From contig NZ_PQGA01000010.1 of NCBI RefSeq assembly GCF_002917095.1, forward strand, positions 124,001-188,000: 64,000 nucleotides of DNA. Direction: 5' to 3'. The stretch comes from Paraburkholderia eburnea (GTDB taxonomy: Bacteria > Pseudomonadota > Gammaproteobacteria > Burkholderiales > Burkholderiaceae). The notes beneath the pieces are model-generated. The model saw only the letters and a program-made list of their open reading frames with translations, was not told the DNA's origin and ran no database searches. This document shows, piece after piece, positions 25,475 through 32,778 of the stretch (its first letter is position 1; each line of letters begins with the position of its first letter). The translations under genes and the position numbers were made by a program.

Positions 25475-27343
25475 ATGCTGCAAAGATGGTCGATCCGCAC
25501 GACGCTTACGGGCTTCGGGGTCATTCTCCTGGCGCTGACCGGTCTGGTCGGCGCGCTCGGGCTTATCGCGCTCGGCAACGCGAGCGATTCGCTCGCGACC
25601 ATCGCTCGCGGCGACCTCGTCGCGATGCATTCGCTCAACGACGCATCGTCGTATCTGCTGCGCTCGCGCGTTTCGCTCGATCGCGTCAACGCGCTCTACG
25701 CAGCCGGCCAGAACGACGAAGCCAAAAAGGTCATCGACCGCGCCGATTTTCTGCTCGGCAAGTCGAATGATGCGTGGAAGACCTTCGTTTCCGCGCCCAA
25801 GGCCGGCATCGACGCCGCCACGCTCGACGCGCTCAACGCGAAGCGCGCGGCGCTGCTGCAGGACGGCGTGCAGCCTGAATTCGCCGCGCTGCGCGCGAAC
25901 GACCAGGCCGCTTATCACGCGATCTCGGACGCGAAGATCAGCCCGATGTTCGTCGATTACGACAACGCGGCGGCGCCGATCGCCCAGCAATTGCAGGACG
26001 GCGCGCAGGCGCGCGAAGAAAGCGCGCGCTCGCAGATCACGCTGATGCGCTCGCTGATCGGCGGCGCGATCGTGGTGGCGCTGGTGCTGCTGGTGACGAT
26101 CCGCTTTGCGCTGCGCGGCCTGATCGTGCAGCCGCTCGAAGCCGCGGTGCAGTCGTTCGAGCGCATCGCGCACGGCGATCTGACCGAGCGCATCGATGTC
26201 TATAGCAACAACGAAATCGGGCGTCTGTTCGCGGGCATCAAGCGCATGCAGGACAGCCTGGTGACGCTCGTGTCCGCCGTGCATACCGGCGCGGGCTCGA
26301 TCGACGTCGGCGCGCGCGAAATCGCCATGGGCAACACCGATCTGTCGCAGCGCACCGAACAGCAGGCCGCGTCGCTGCAGGAAACGGCGTCGAGCATGGA
26401 GCAGCTCACGGGCACCGTGAAGCAGAACGCCGACAACGCGCGCCAGGCGAGCCAGCTCGCCGTGAACGCCTCGGACATCGCGACGCGCGGCGGCGCGGTG
26501 GTGGGCGAAGTGGTGTCGACGATGCAGGACATCGCCGCCAGTTCGGCGAAGGTCGTGGACATCATCAGCGTGATCGAAGGCATCGCGTTCCAGACCAACA
26601 TTCTGGCGCTCAACGCCGCCGTCGAAGCGGCGCGTGCGGGCGAGCAGGGCCGCGGCTTCGCGGTGGTCGCGGGCGAAGTGCGCAGCCTCGCGCAGCGCAG
26701 CGCGAGCGCGGCCAAGGAAATCAAGGAACTCATCAACGATTCCGCCGAGAAAGTGCAGAGCGGATCGCAACTGGTGGGCCGCGCGGGCACGACGATGGAC
26801 GACATCCTTCAGGCCGTGCGTCGCGTGACCGACATCATGGGCGAGATCAGCGCGGCATCGGAAGAGCAGTCGGGCGGCATCGAGCAGGTCAACCGCGCGG
26901 TCACGCAGATGGACACCGTCACGCAGCAGAACGCGGCGCTGGTGGAAGAAGCGGCGGCAGCGGCGGCTTCGCTCGAAGAGCAGACGCGCAACCTGCAGAG
27001 CGTGCTGGCGACGTGGCGCACGAATGGCCACAGCGCGGGTCACGGTGCGGGCCACAGCGCGGGTCACGGCACGAGTCACAGCGCGAGTCACAGCGGCGAG
27101 ACGCGCGCAGTGCGTGCGGCAGCGCCTGCAACACCGGTAGCGCCCGCCGCATCGGCTGCTCCCGCCGTCAAGGCGGCAGCGCCCAAGCCCGCCGCAGCGA
27201 AGCGCGCATCGCAGGCCAAACCGGCGGCTGAAGTGAGCGCGGCAAAGCCGTTGCTCAAGCCGGCAGCGGCTGCACGCAGCGAACCGCAGATCGCCAGCAC
27301 GACGCCGTCCGCGGCGGACGACTCCGACTGGGAAACGTTCTGA
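25475..27343 (+). CDS. Methyl-accepting chemotaxis protein (Tar/Tsr type)
   Basis: 622 residues from the ATG at 25475 (AGGAG site). TM1 at about 8-33, a periplasmic four-helix ligand domain of about 155 residues, TM2 at about 190-212, HAMP (about 213-265), then a methyl-accepting region with the conserved hairpin IEGIAFQTNILALNAAVEAARAGEQGRGFAVVAGEVRSLA in two parts. After the signalling helices come a His-rich run (His at about 519, 523, 527, 531, 535, 539), an Ala/Lys/Pro-rich linker, and a terminal DWETF that matches the enteric NWETF tether for CheR and CheB. Ligand unknown. It sits between cheW and cheR, the place of tar. Confidence 0.94.
   Translation: MLQRWSIRTTLTGFGVILLALTGLVGALGLIALGNASDSLATIARGDLVAMHSLNDASSYLLRSRVSLDRVNALYAAGQNDEAKKVIDRADFLLGKSNDAWKTFVSAPKAGIDAATLDALNAKRAALLQDGVQPEFAALRANDQAAYHAISDAKISPMFVDYDNAAAPIAQQLQDGAQAREESARSQITLMRSLIGGAIVVALVLLVTIRFALRGLIVQPLEAAVQSFERIAHGDLTERIDVYSNNEIGRLFAGIKRMQDSLVTLVSAVHTGAGSIDVGAREIAMGNTDLSQRTEQQAASLQETASSMEQLTGTVKQNADNARQASQLAVNASDIATRGGAVVGEVVSTMQDIAASSAKVVDIISVIEGIAFQTNILALNAAVEAARAGEQGRGFAVVAGEVRSLAQRSASAAKEIKELINDSAEKVQSGSQLVGRAGTTMDDILQAVRRVTDIMGEISAASEEQSGGIEQVNRAVTQMDTVTQQNAALVEEAAAAAASLEEQTRNLQSVLATWRTNGHSAGHGAGHSAGHGTSHSASHSGETRAVRAAAPATPVAPAASAAPAVKAAAPKPAAAKRASQAKPAAEVSAAKPLLKPAAAARSEPQIASTTPSAADDSDWETF
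27029..27100 (+). repeat. 12-bp tandem repeats encoding His-x-x-(Gly/Ser) units in the chemoreceptor tail
   Basis: Six in-frame units of 12 bp, related to CACAGCGCGGGT, start at 27029, 27041, 27053, 27065, 27077 and 27089. They place a histidine every four residues in the flexible tail of the chemoreceptor. Repeats of this type can change in number by slippage. Confidence 0.85.
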
Positions 27344-27396
27344 GCCTCCGCGTCGGGCGGAACCCTTGAATCACGCATATCGCGACGAGCACAGCA

Positions 27397-27579
27397 ATGC
27401 AAATGAGCGCACAAGGATGGCCGGAAATGCCCCGCGCCGCTGCCCGCAGGGCGGCGGAAGCGGCGCGCGCCGCGCATGCGCCGCACGCATTGCAGGCGAG
27501 CGGCCAGGCGGCAACGGCCATGGAAGATTCGATGAACGCAGCAGACATGCGCGCGCGGCGCGCAGGAGCGGCATCATGA
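27397..27579 (+). CDS. Possible small protein overlapping the start of cheR
   Basis: A 60-residue frame (MQMSAQGWPEMPRAAARRAAEAARAAHAP at its N-terminus in part) between the chemoreceptor gene and cheR. Its TGA overlaps the cheR ATG (ATGA), the same coupling seen at cheR/cheD and cheD/cheB. It would be an Ala/Arg-rich amphipathic helix. No ribosome-binding site is seen before its ATG. It may be only a chance frame in GC-rich DNA, or serve to couple translation. Function unknown. Confidence 0.25.
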   Translation: MQMSAQGWPEMPRAAARRAAEAARAAHAPHALQASGQAATAMEDSMNAADMRARRAGAAS

Positions 27580-28562
27580 ACGCGCTGCGTTTTTCCCGTC
27601 GCGATCGTAAGGATCGCACCGATCGCCCCGAACGTCAGGCCGACGCCCCGCGCGCGGGCGCGCCCGGCATCGGCGGCGAGGGCGCCGCGCGCGACTTCGA
27701 ATTCACCTCGGCGGACTTCGAGCGCATCCGCGCGCTGATCCACCGCCGCGCCGGCATTTCGCTGTCGGACCACAAGCGCGACATGGCCTACAGCCGTCTT
27801 GCGCGACGTCTGCGCGCGCTTGGCCTCGACAGCTTCCGCGACTATCTCGACGAACTCGAAAAGCGCAACGACGCGAACGAGTGGGAAGCCTTCACCAACG
27901 CGCTCACGACCAACCTCACGGCGTTCTTTCGCGAGGCGCATCACTTTCCGATCCTCGCCGATTTCGTCAAGCGGCGGGGTTCGCAGCCGGTGTCGGTGTG
28001 GTGCTCGGCGGCCTCGACGGGCGAAGAGCCGTACTCGATCGCGATGACGCTGATCGAAGCGCTCGGCGAGCGCGCCGCGCGTGAAGCGCGCGTGCTCGCG
28101 ACCGACCTCGATACCCAGGTGCTCGCCAAGGCCGACGCGGGCGTCTATGCCTACGATCAGGTCAAGCACCTCACGCCCGAGCGCCTCAAGCGTTTCTTCC
28201 TCAAGGGCACGGGCGCGCACGCGGGACTCGTGAAGGTGCGCCCGGAGCTGCGCCAGATGATCAAGTTCGAGCAGCTCAACCTGACCGATGCCGATTACGG
28301 CCTGCGCACGACCTTCGACGCGATCTTCTGCCGCAACGTGATGATCTACTTCGACAAACCGACCCAGGCGCAGGTGCTCACGCGCTTCGAGCCGCTGATG
28401 AAGCCGGACGGCCTGCTGTTCGCGGGTCATTCGGAGAACTTCACGTATGTGACGCAGGCGTTCCGTCTGCGCGGCCAGACCGTCTACGAACTGACGCGCG
28501 GCCGCGGCGCGGGCGCAACGAATGCCACCGCGAAGACCGAACCGTTGGGAGCGACCGCATGA
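27576..28562 (+). CDS. cheR: Chemotaxis protein methyltransferase CheR
   Basis: 328 residues from the ATG at 27576 (AGGAG site 8 nt upstream). It methylates glutamates of the chemoreceptor using S-adenosylmethionine. An Arg/Asp-rich tail of about 45 residues precedes the CheR N domain (FERIRALIHRRAGISLSDHKRDMAYSRLARRL). The SAM-binding part has SVWCSAASTGEEPYSIAM, ARVLATDLDTQVLAKADAGVY and FDAIFCRNVMIYFDKPTQ, all standard. It overlaps cheD by four bases (ATGA). The receptor upstream keeps a CheR-tethering DWETF end. Confidence 0.96.
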   Translation: MNALRFSRRDRKDRTDRPERQADAPRAGAPGIGGEGAARDFEFTSADFERIRALIHRRAGISLSDHKRDMAYSRLARRLRALGLDSFRDYLDELEKRNDANEWEAFTNALTTNLTAFFREAHHFPILADFVKRRGSQPVSVWCSAASTGEEPYSIAMTLIEALGERAAREARVLATDLDTQVLAKADAGVYAYDQVKHLTPERLKRFFLKGTGAHAGLVKVRPELRQMIKFEQLNLTDADYGLRTTFDAIFCRNVMIYFDKPTQAQVLTRFEPLMKPDGLLFAGHSENFTYVTQAFRLRGQTVYELTRGRGAGATNATAKTEPLGATA

Positions 28563-29368
28563 GCGCCCGCCTGCCGATCGCGACCAACCGCTACTTCGAC
28601 GCGCACTTCAAGCGCCCCGGCGTGAAACTGCTGCCGAACGAATTCTTCACCACGAACGAGGACATGGTGCTCGTCACCGTGCTCGGTTCGTGCGTGGCCG
28701 CCTGTATTCAGGACCGCACCGCCGGGATCGGCGGCATGAATCACTTCATGCTGCCCGACGACGGCGCCGACGCCGCCCACACGCCGACGGCGGCCTCCGA
28801 CGCCATGCGTTACGGCGCCTACGCGATGGAAGTGCTCATCAACGAGCTGATCAAGGCCGGCGGGCGCCGCGAGCGCTTCGAGGCCAAGGTGTTCGGCGGC
28901 GCCGCCGTGCTGGCGGGCATGACCACCATGAACATCGGCGATCGCAACTCGGCCTTCGTGCGCCGCTATCTGGCGACCGAAAGCATCCGCATCGTCGCCG
29001 AGGATCTGCAAGGCTCGCATCCGCGCAAGGTCGCATTCCTGCCGCGCACGGGCCAGGTGATGGTCAAGAAGCTGCGCCTGTCGCAGGAAACGAGCGTCGC
29101 CGAGCGCGAGCAGCAGCTTGCCCAGCAAAGCGCCGAAGCACGCGCCGAGCGCCTCGCGCGGGCGCGTGCGCGCGTCGAGCTGTTCGGGCTCAACGGCGCG
29201 AATGGTTCGGCCGGCAGCGCAGGCGGCAACCCCTTTCCAACATCCGCGCCGCAGCCGGCGCGCCCGCGCATCGAGCTGTTCGGTGCGGGCGCCGCGCAGG
29301 CCACGCGGCCATCCAGTCAGGGTCCGGGTTTCGGACATGACAACGCCAGGACAGTAGAGGAGGCGTGA
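28559..29368 (+). CDS. cheD: Chemoreceptor glutamine deamidase CheD with long C-terminal tail
   Basis: 269 residues. CheD converts receptor glutamines to glutamates. The catalytic Cys lies in VLGSCVAACIQDR and His in IGGMNHFMLP; the Thr of the triad is probably in MVKKL-preceding RTGQVM region or in the VFGGAAVL area and was not fixed. The core ends near residue 175; a further 90 residues are low-complexity and carry two copies of RVELFG/RIELFG (nt 29171-29188 and 29267-29284). Usual CheD proteins are 160-200 residues. Coupled to cheR (ATGA) and cheB (GTGA). Confidence 0.94.
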   Translation: MSARLPIATNRYFDAHFKRPGVKLLPNEFFTTNEDMVLVTVLGSCVAACIQDRTAGIGGMNHFMLPDDGADAAHTPTAASDAMRYGAYAMEVLINELIKAGGRRERFEAKVFGGAAVLAGMTTMNIGDRNSAFVRRYLATESIRIVAEDLQGSHPRKVAFLPRTGQVMVKKLRLSQETSVAEREQQLAQQSAEARAERLARARARVELFGLNGANGSAGSAGGNPFPTSAPQPARPRIELFGAGAAQATRPSSQGPGFGHDNARTVEEA

Positions 29369-30501
29369 ACGCTGTGCAAAAAATCAAGGTTCTCTGCGTC
29401 GATGATTCGGCGCTGATCCGCAGCCTGATGACGGAGATCATCAACAGCCAGCCGGACATGACCGTCGTGGCCACCGCGCCCGACCCGCTCGTGGCGCGCG
29501 AGCTGATCAAGCAGCACAACCCCGACGTGCTCACGCTCGACGTGGAAATGCCGCGCATGGACGGTCTCGATTTCCTCGAGAAGCTCATGCGCCTGCGTCC
29601 GATGCCGGTCGTGATGGTGTCGTCGCTGACCGAGCGCGGCAACGAAATCACGCTGCGCGCGCTGGAACTGGGCGCCGTCGATTTCGTGACCAAGCCCAAG
29701 GTCGGCATTCGCGACGGCATGCTCGATTACGCCGAAAAGCTCGCCGACAAGGTGCGCGCCGCGTCGCGTGCCCGCGTGCGCCCGGCCGCACCCGTGCGTG
29801 CGCCCGCCGCGCCGGGCGCCGGCGCCGCGCCGCACGCGGGCGCACATGCCGCACACGCGCATGCGCCGGCTGCCGCCGCGCCGATGATCAACAATCCGCT
29901 CGTTTCGACCGAAAAGCTCATCATCGTCGGCGCATCGACGGGCGGCACCGAGGCGATCCGCGAAGTGCTGCAGCCGCTGCCGCCCGACGCGCCCGCCGTG
30001 CTGATCGCGCAGCACATGCCGCCCGGTTTCACGAAGTCGTTCGCGCAGCGCCTGAACGGGCTGTGCCGCATCACCGTGAAGGAAGCGGAACACGGCGAAC
30101 GCGTGCTGCCCGGCCATGCCTACATCGCGCCGGGCCACGCCCACCTGTTGCTCGCGCGCAGCGGCGCGAACTACATCGCTCATCTGTCCGACGACCCGCC
30201 GGTGAACCGGCATCGTCCGTCGGTGGACGTGCTGTTCCGCTCGGCGGCGCAGCACGCGGGCAAGAACGCCATCGGCGTGATTCTGACGGGCATGGGCCGT
30301 GACGGCGCGGCGGGCCTGCTGGAGATGCGCAAGGCGGGGGCGTTCACGCTTGCGCAGGACGAGGCGAGCTGTATCGTGTTCGGCATGCCGCGCGAAGCGA
30401 TTGCGCTCGGCGCCGCCGACGAGATCGCCTCGCTGTCGGAGATGAGCCGTCGCGTGATGACGCGTCTCGCCTCGATGGGCGACCGCGTCCAGCGCGTCTG
30501 A
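29365..30501 (+). CDS. cheB: Chemotaxis response regulator / protein-glutamate methylesterase CheB
   Basis: 378 residues from a GTG that overlaps the cheD stop. N-terminal receiver with phospho-acceptor Asp59 in VLTLDVEMPRMDGLDFL; C-terminal methylesterase with the catalytic Ser in VGASTGGTEAI, His in LIAQHMPPGFT and Asp in TGMGRDGAAG. It removes methyl groups from receptors once phosphorylated by CheA. The interdomain linker (about 135-175) is Ala/Pro-rich with five histidines (PHAGAHAAHAHAP), unusual beside the His-rich receptor tail encoded two genes upstream. Confidence 0.97.
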   Translation: MNAVQKIKVLCVDDSALIRSLMTEIINSQPDMTVVATAPDPLVARELIKQHNPDVLTLDVEMPRMDGLDFLEKLMRLRPMPVVMVSSLTERGNEITLRALELGAVDFVTKPKVGIRDGMLDYAEKLADKVRAASRARVRPAAPVRAPAAPGAGAAPHAGAHAAHAHAPAAAAPMINNPLVSTEKLIIVGASTGGTEAIREVLQPLPPDAPAVLIAQHMPPGFTKSFAQRLNGLCRITVKEAEHGERVLPGHAYIAPGHAHLLLARSGANYIAHLSDDPPVNRHRPSVDVLFRSAAQHAGKNAIGVILTGMGRDGAAGLLEMRKAGAFTLAQDEASCIVFGMPREAIALGAADEIASLSEMSRRVMTRLASMGDRVQRV

Positions 30502-30650
30502 CGCACGCGGCGCAGTATTTGCGCGCCAATATTTCGAGAAATCGCACGACTCTGTAAGGACTGTGCGATCGATCACGATTAATTTATCTGGATAGGCACC
30601 GCGCTTGTCTGGATAATTGCCCGGGTTTTAGCCTGGAGAATGGAACCGAG
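30502..30650. other. cheB-cheY spacer
   Basis: 149 bp. An inverted repeat ATCGCAC-N15-GTGCGAT lies at 30541-30569, and TCTGGATA occurs twice (30587-30594 and 30608-30615). The stretch 30575-30620 is AT-rich, so an extra promoter for cheY-cheZ is possible, but no sigma-28 match was found. A CCTGGAGAATGG region precedes the cheY ATG. Confidence 0.4.
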
Positions 30651-31046
30651 ATGGATAAGGGAATGAAGATTCTGGTGGTGGACGATTTTCCGACGATGCG
30701 CCGGATTGTCCGCAACCTGCTCAAGGAACTGGGCTACGCGAACGTGGATGAAGCCGAAGACGGCGCAGCGGGCCTCGCGCGCCTGCGCGGCGGCAGCTAC
30801 GACTTCGTGATTTCCGACTGGAACATGCCGAACCTCGACGGTCTCGCCATGCTCAAGGAAATCCGCGCCGACGCGACGCTCACGCATCTGCCGGTGCTGA
30901 TGGTGACCGCCGAGTCGAAGAAGGAAAACATCATCGCCGCCGCCCAGGCAGGCGCGAGCGGTTACGTCGTGAAGCCGTTCACGGCGGCGACGCTCGACGA
31001 GAAGCTCAACAAGATCCTCGAAAAGATGGCGAAGACCGGGAGCTGA
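30651..31046 (+). CDS. cheY: Chemotaxis response regulator CheY
   Basis: 131 residues, the canonical CheY that binds the switch protein FliM when phosphorylated. DD at 11-12, phospho-acceptor Asp56 in DFVISDWNMPNLDGL, Thr in VLMVTAESKKENII and Lys in GYVVKPFTAATL, the last block being characteristic of flagellar CheY. It lies immediately upstream of cheZ (2-bp gap), which encodes its phosphatase. The other receiver (21819-22193) lacks the KPFTAATL tail. Confidence 0.97.
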   Translation: MDKGMKILVVDDFPTMRRIVRNLLKELGYANVDEAEDGAAGLARLRGGSYDFVISDWNMPNLDGLAMLKEIRADATLTHLPVLMVTAESKKENIIAAAQAGASGYVVKPFTAATLDEKLNKILEKMAKTGS

Positions 31047-31048
31047 GC

Positions 31049-31780
31049 GTGAACGAGCCCATTGATGCGTCCGCGGCGCTGCCCGCCGGGCAGCACGACG
31101 ACGCCGGCGCCGATTCGGGCGAGTTCGCGACGGACCGCATCCTCGCGCGCATCGGCCAGCTGACGCGCACGCTGCGCGACTCGATGCGCGAGCTTGGCCT
31201 CGACAAGCACGTGGAGCGCGCCGCCGAGGCGGTGCCCGACGCGCGCGACCGGCTGCGCTACGTCGTCAACATGACGGAGCAGGCCGCCGAGCGCGCGCTG
31301 TCCGCGATCGAGCTGGCCAAGCCGATGCAGGAGAAGCTCGAAGCCGACGCGAAGGTGCTGTCGGCGCGCTGGGCGACCTGGTACGGCGCACCGATCGGAC
31401 GCGAGGAAGTGCGCGCGCTGATGGACGACACGCGCAAGTTCCTCGACGTGGTGCCGCAGACGACCACGGCCACGAACCAGCAGTTGCTCGAAATCATGCT
31501 CGCGCAGGATTTCCAGGATCTGACCGGGCAGGTGATCAAGAAGATCATGGACGTGGTCTATCTGATCGAGCAGCAACTGCTGACCGTGCTGGTCGAAAAC
31601 ATCGCGCCCGAGCGGCGCGAGCAGTTCGCGGCCACGGCGGCGGCGCTGGCCGAGGTGCAGGCGAGCACGGGCAGCCCGGAAGGCCTGCTCAACGGCCCGC
31701 AGATCAATCCGGAAGGCAAGGCCGACGTCATGCAGGATCAGGCGCAGGTGGACGACCTGCTGGCTAGCCTCGGTTTCTGA
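31049..31780 (+). CDS. cheZ: CheY-P phosphatase CheZ
   Basis: 243 residues from a GTG start, 2 bp after cheY. CheZ is a long helical dimer that dephosphorylates CheY-P. The catalytic helix MLAQDFQDLTGQVIKKIMDVV contains the conserved Asp-Gln pair (the active Gln is in DFQDLTGQ), and the C-terminal CheY-binding helix is ADVMQDQAQVDDLLASLGF. The N-terminal 35 residues are flexible. Length is slightly above the E. coli protein. Last gene of the chemotaxis operon; no clear terminator follows. Confidence 0.96.
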   Translation: MNEPIDASAALPAGQHDDAGADSGEFATDRILARIGQLTRTLRDSMRELGLDKHVERAAEAVPDARDRLRYVVNMTEQAAERALSAIELAKPMQEKLEADAKVLSARWATWYGAPIGREEVRALMDDTRKFLDVVPQTTTATNQQLLEIMLAQDFQDLTGQVIKKIMDVVYLIEQQLLTVLVENIAPERREQFAATAAALAEVQASTGSPEGLLNGPQINPEGKADVMQDQAQVDDLLASLGF

Positions 31781-32116
31781 CGTAGCGATGGGGTTGGGCG
31801 GGGTTGGGCGCCGCGCGATCCGGCGTTGCGCGCGGATGATGCGTGGCGCTTAACAACCTTGCCGCCGGGTGCATTCTGGCCCTTCGGCCAACTGTTGCAT
31901 GTCATGTGGGGCAGGCATACTAGAGGACGTTCGCTCGTCGCGACCGCAAGCGCGCATCCGCGTATCCACGGATGCCGCAGCGGTGCGACGAAGCAAAGCC
32001 AGCCGTTCCCCGTCTAGCCGCCGTCCGCCTTCTGCTGTCGCCCGCTGTCGTGATTCGGGCCGGTGGGCGTCACGCGCCGCGCGGAGGAACGCGCCACCGA
32101 GAGAGGGAGGGCCGCC
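31781..32116. other. Intergenic region between cheZ and the DUF2844 gene
   Basis: 336 bp with no convincing gene. A 10-bp perfect tandem duplication (GGGTTGGGCG) is at 31791-31810. A weak sigma-70-like pair TTGCAT-N15-CATACT is at 31895-31921. The remainder is GC-rich and featureless to the eye. If the TTG start of the next gene is wrong, the coding region begins at the GTG at 32063. Confidence 0.4.
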
Positions 32117-32761
32117 TTGAATCCGCAAGCATCGACCAAAGTGTCCGCTGCGTCCCGCAGCGCCGGTTCGCCCGGCGTATCGGGACCGGCCGCCGGCACG
32201 TCTCGTTCATCCACTTCGATTTTTGATAGTGCGGCATCGCGCCTCGGCGTCGCGCTTTTATGCGCAATGGGCGTGCTGGGCGGCGCGCAAACGGCCAGCG
32301 CCGCGCTCGGCGGCGCACCCATGAGCACGCCGTCCGGGGCGAGCGTCAACACGACGTCCGGGCCAGGCGCGGCTTCCTCGGTGGCGCGTCAGGCAACCCA
32401 GAGCACCCCGTCCGGCATCTCGTCTGCCTCCTCTGCCGGCACGTCCACCGCTTACACCGTGCGCGAAACCACGCTCGCCAACGGCACCGCCGTGCGCGAA
32501 TACCTCACGACGGCGGGCACGGTGTTCGCGGTCGCATGGAGCGGGCCGCAGATGCCGGATCTTTCCGCGCTGCTCGGCAGCTACTTTCCGCAGTACGTCG
32601 CGGGCGTGCAGGCGAGTCGCGCCAAGGGCGTGCGCGGGCCAGGCGCCGTCGAGAACAGCGGCCTCGTCGTGCATTCGGGCGGCCACATGGGCGCGTTCTC
32701 GGGTCAGGCGTGGCTGCCGCAGGCGTTGCCGGCGGGTTTCAGCACGTCCGACATTCAATGA
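32117..32761 (+). CDS. DUF2844 domain-containing exported protein
   Basis: 214 residues from a TTG with a GGGAGGG site 7 nt upstream; a GTG at 32063 is the alternative. The first 40 residues are Ser/Ala-rich, then a hydrophobic signal-like segment RLGVALLCAMGVLGGAQTASA ending in an Ala-x-Ala cleavage site, so it is exported. The mature part has TAYTVRETTLANGTAVREYLTTAGTVFAVAWSGPQMPDL, which is the DUF2844 pattern as I recall it, and ends with GAFSGQAWLPQALPAGFSTSDI. Function unknown. It is coupled to the DUF3443 gene (ATGA). In Burkholderia these two usually occur together next to cheZ. Confidence 0.75.
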   Translation: MNPQASTKVSAASRSAGSPGVSGPAAGTSRSSTSIFDSAASRLGVALLCAMGVLGGAQTASAALGGAPMSTPSGASVNTTSGPGAASSVARQATQSTPSGISSASSAGTSTAYTVRETTLANGTAVREYLTTAGTVFAVAWSGPQMPDLSALLGSYFPQYVAGVQASRAKGVRGPGAVENSGLVVHSGGHMGAFSGQAWLPQALPAGFSTSDIQ

Positions 32762-32778
32762 CGAACGGGAGGCGACGC

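Noticed and set aside
30541..30569. Inverted repeat ATCGCAC-N15-GTGCGAT as a cheB terminator
   Set aside because: Loop is long and no T-run follows; the downstream cheY-cheZ genes are probably co-transcribed.
31791..31810. Perfect 10-bp tandem duplication after cheZ
   Set aside because: Two copies of a G-rich decamer in a GC-rich spacer; no structure or gene context gives it meaning.
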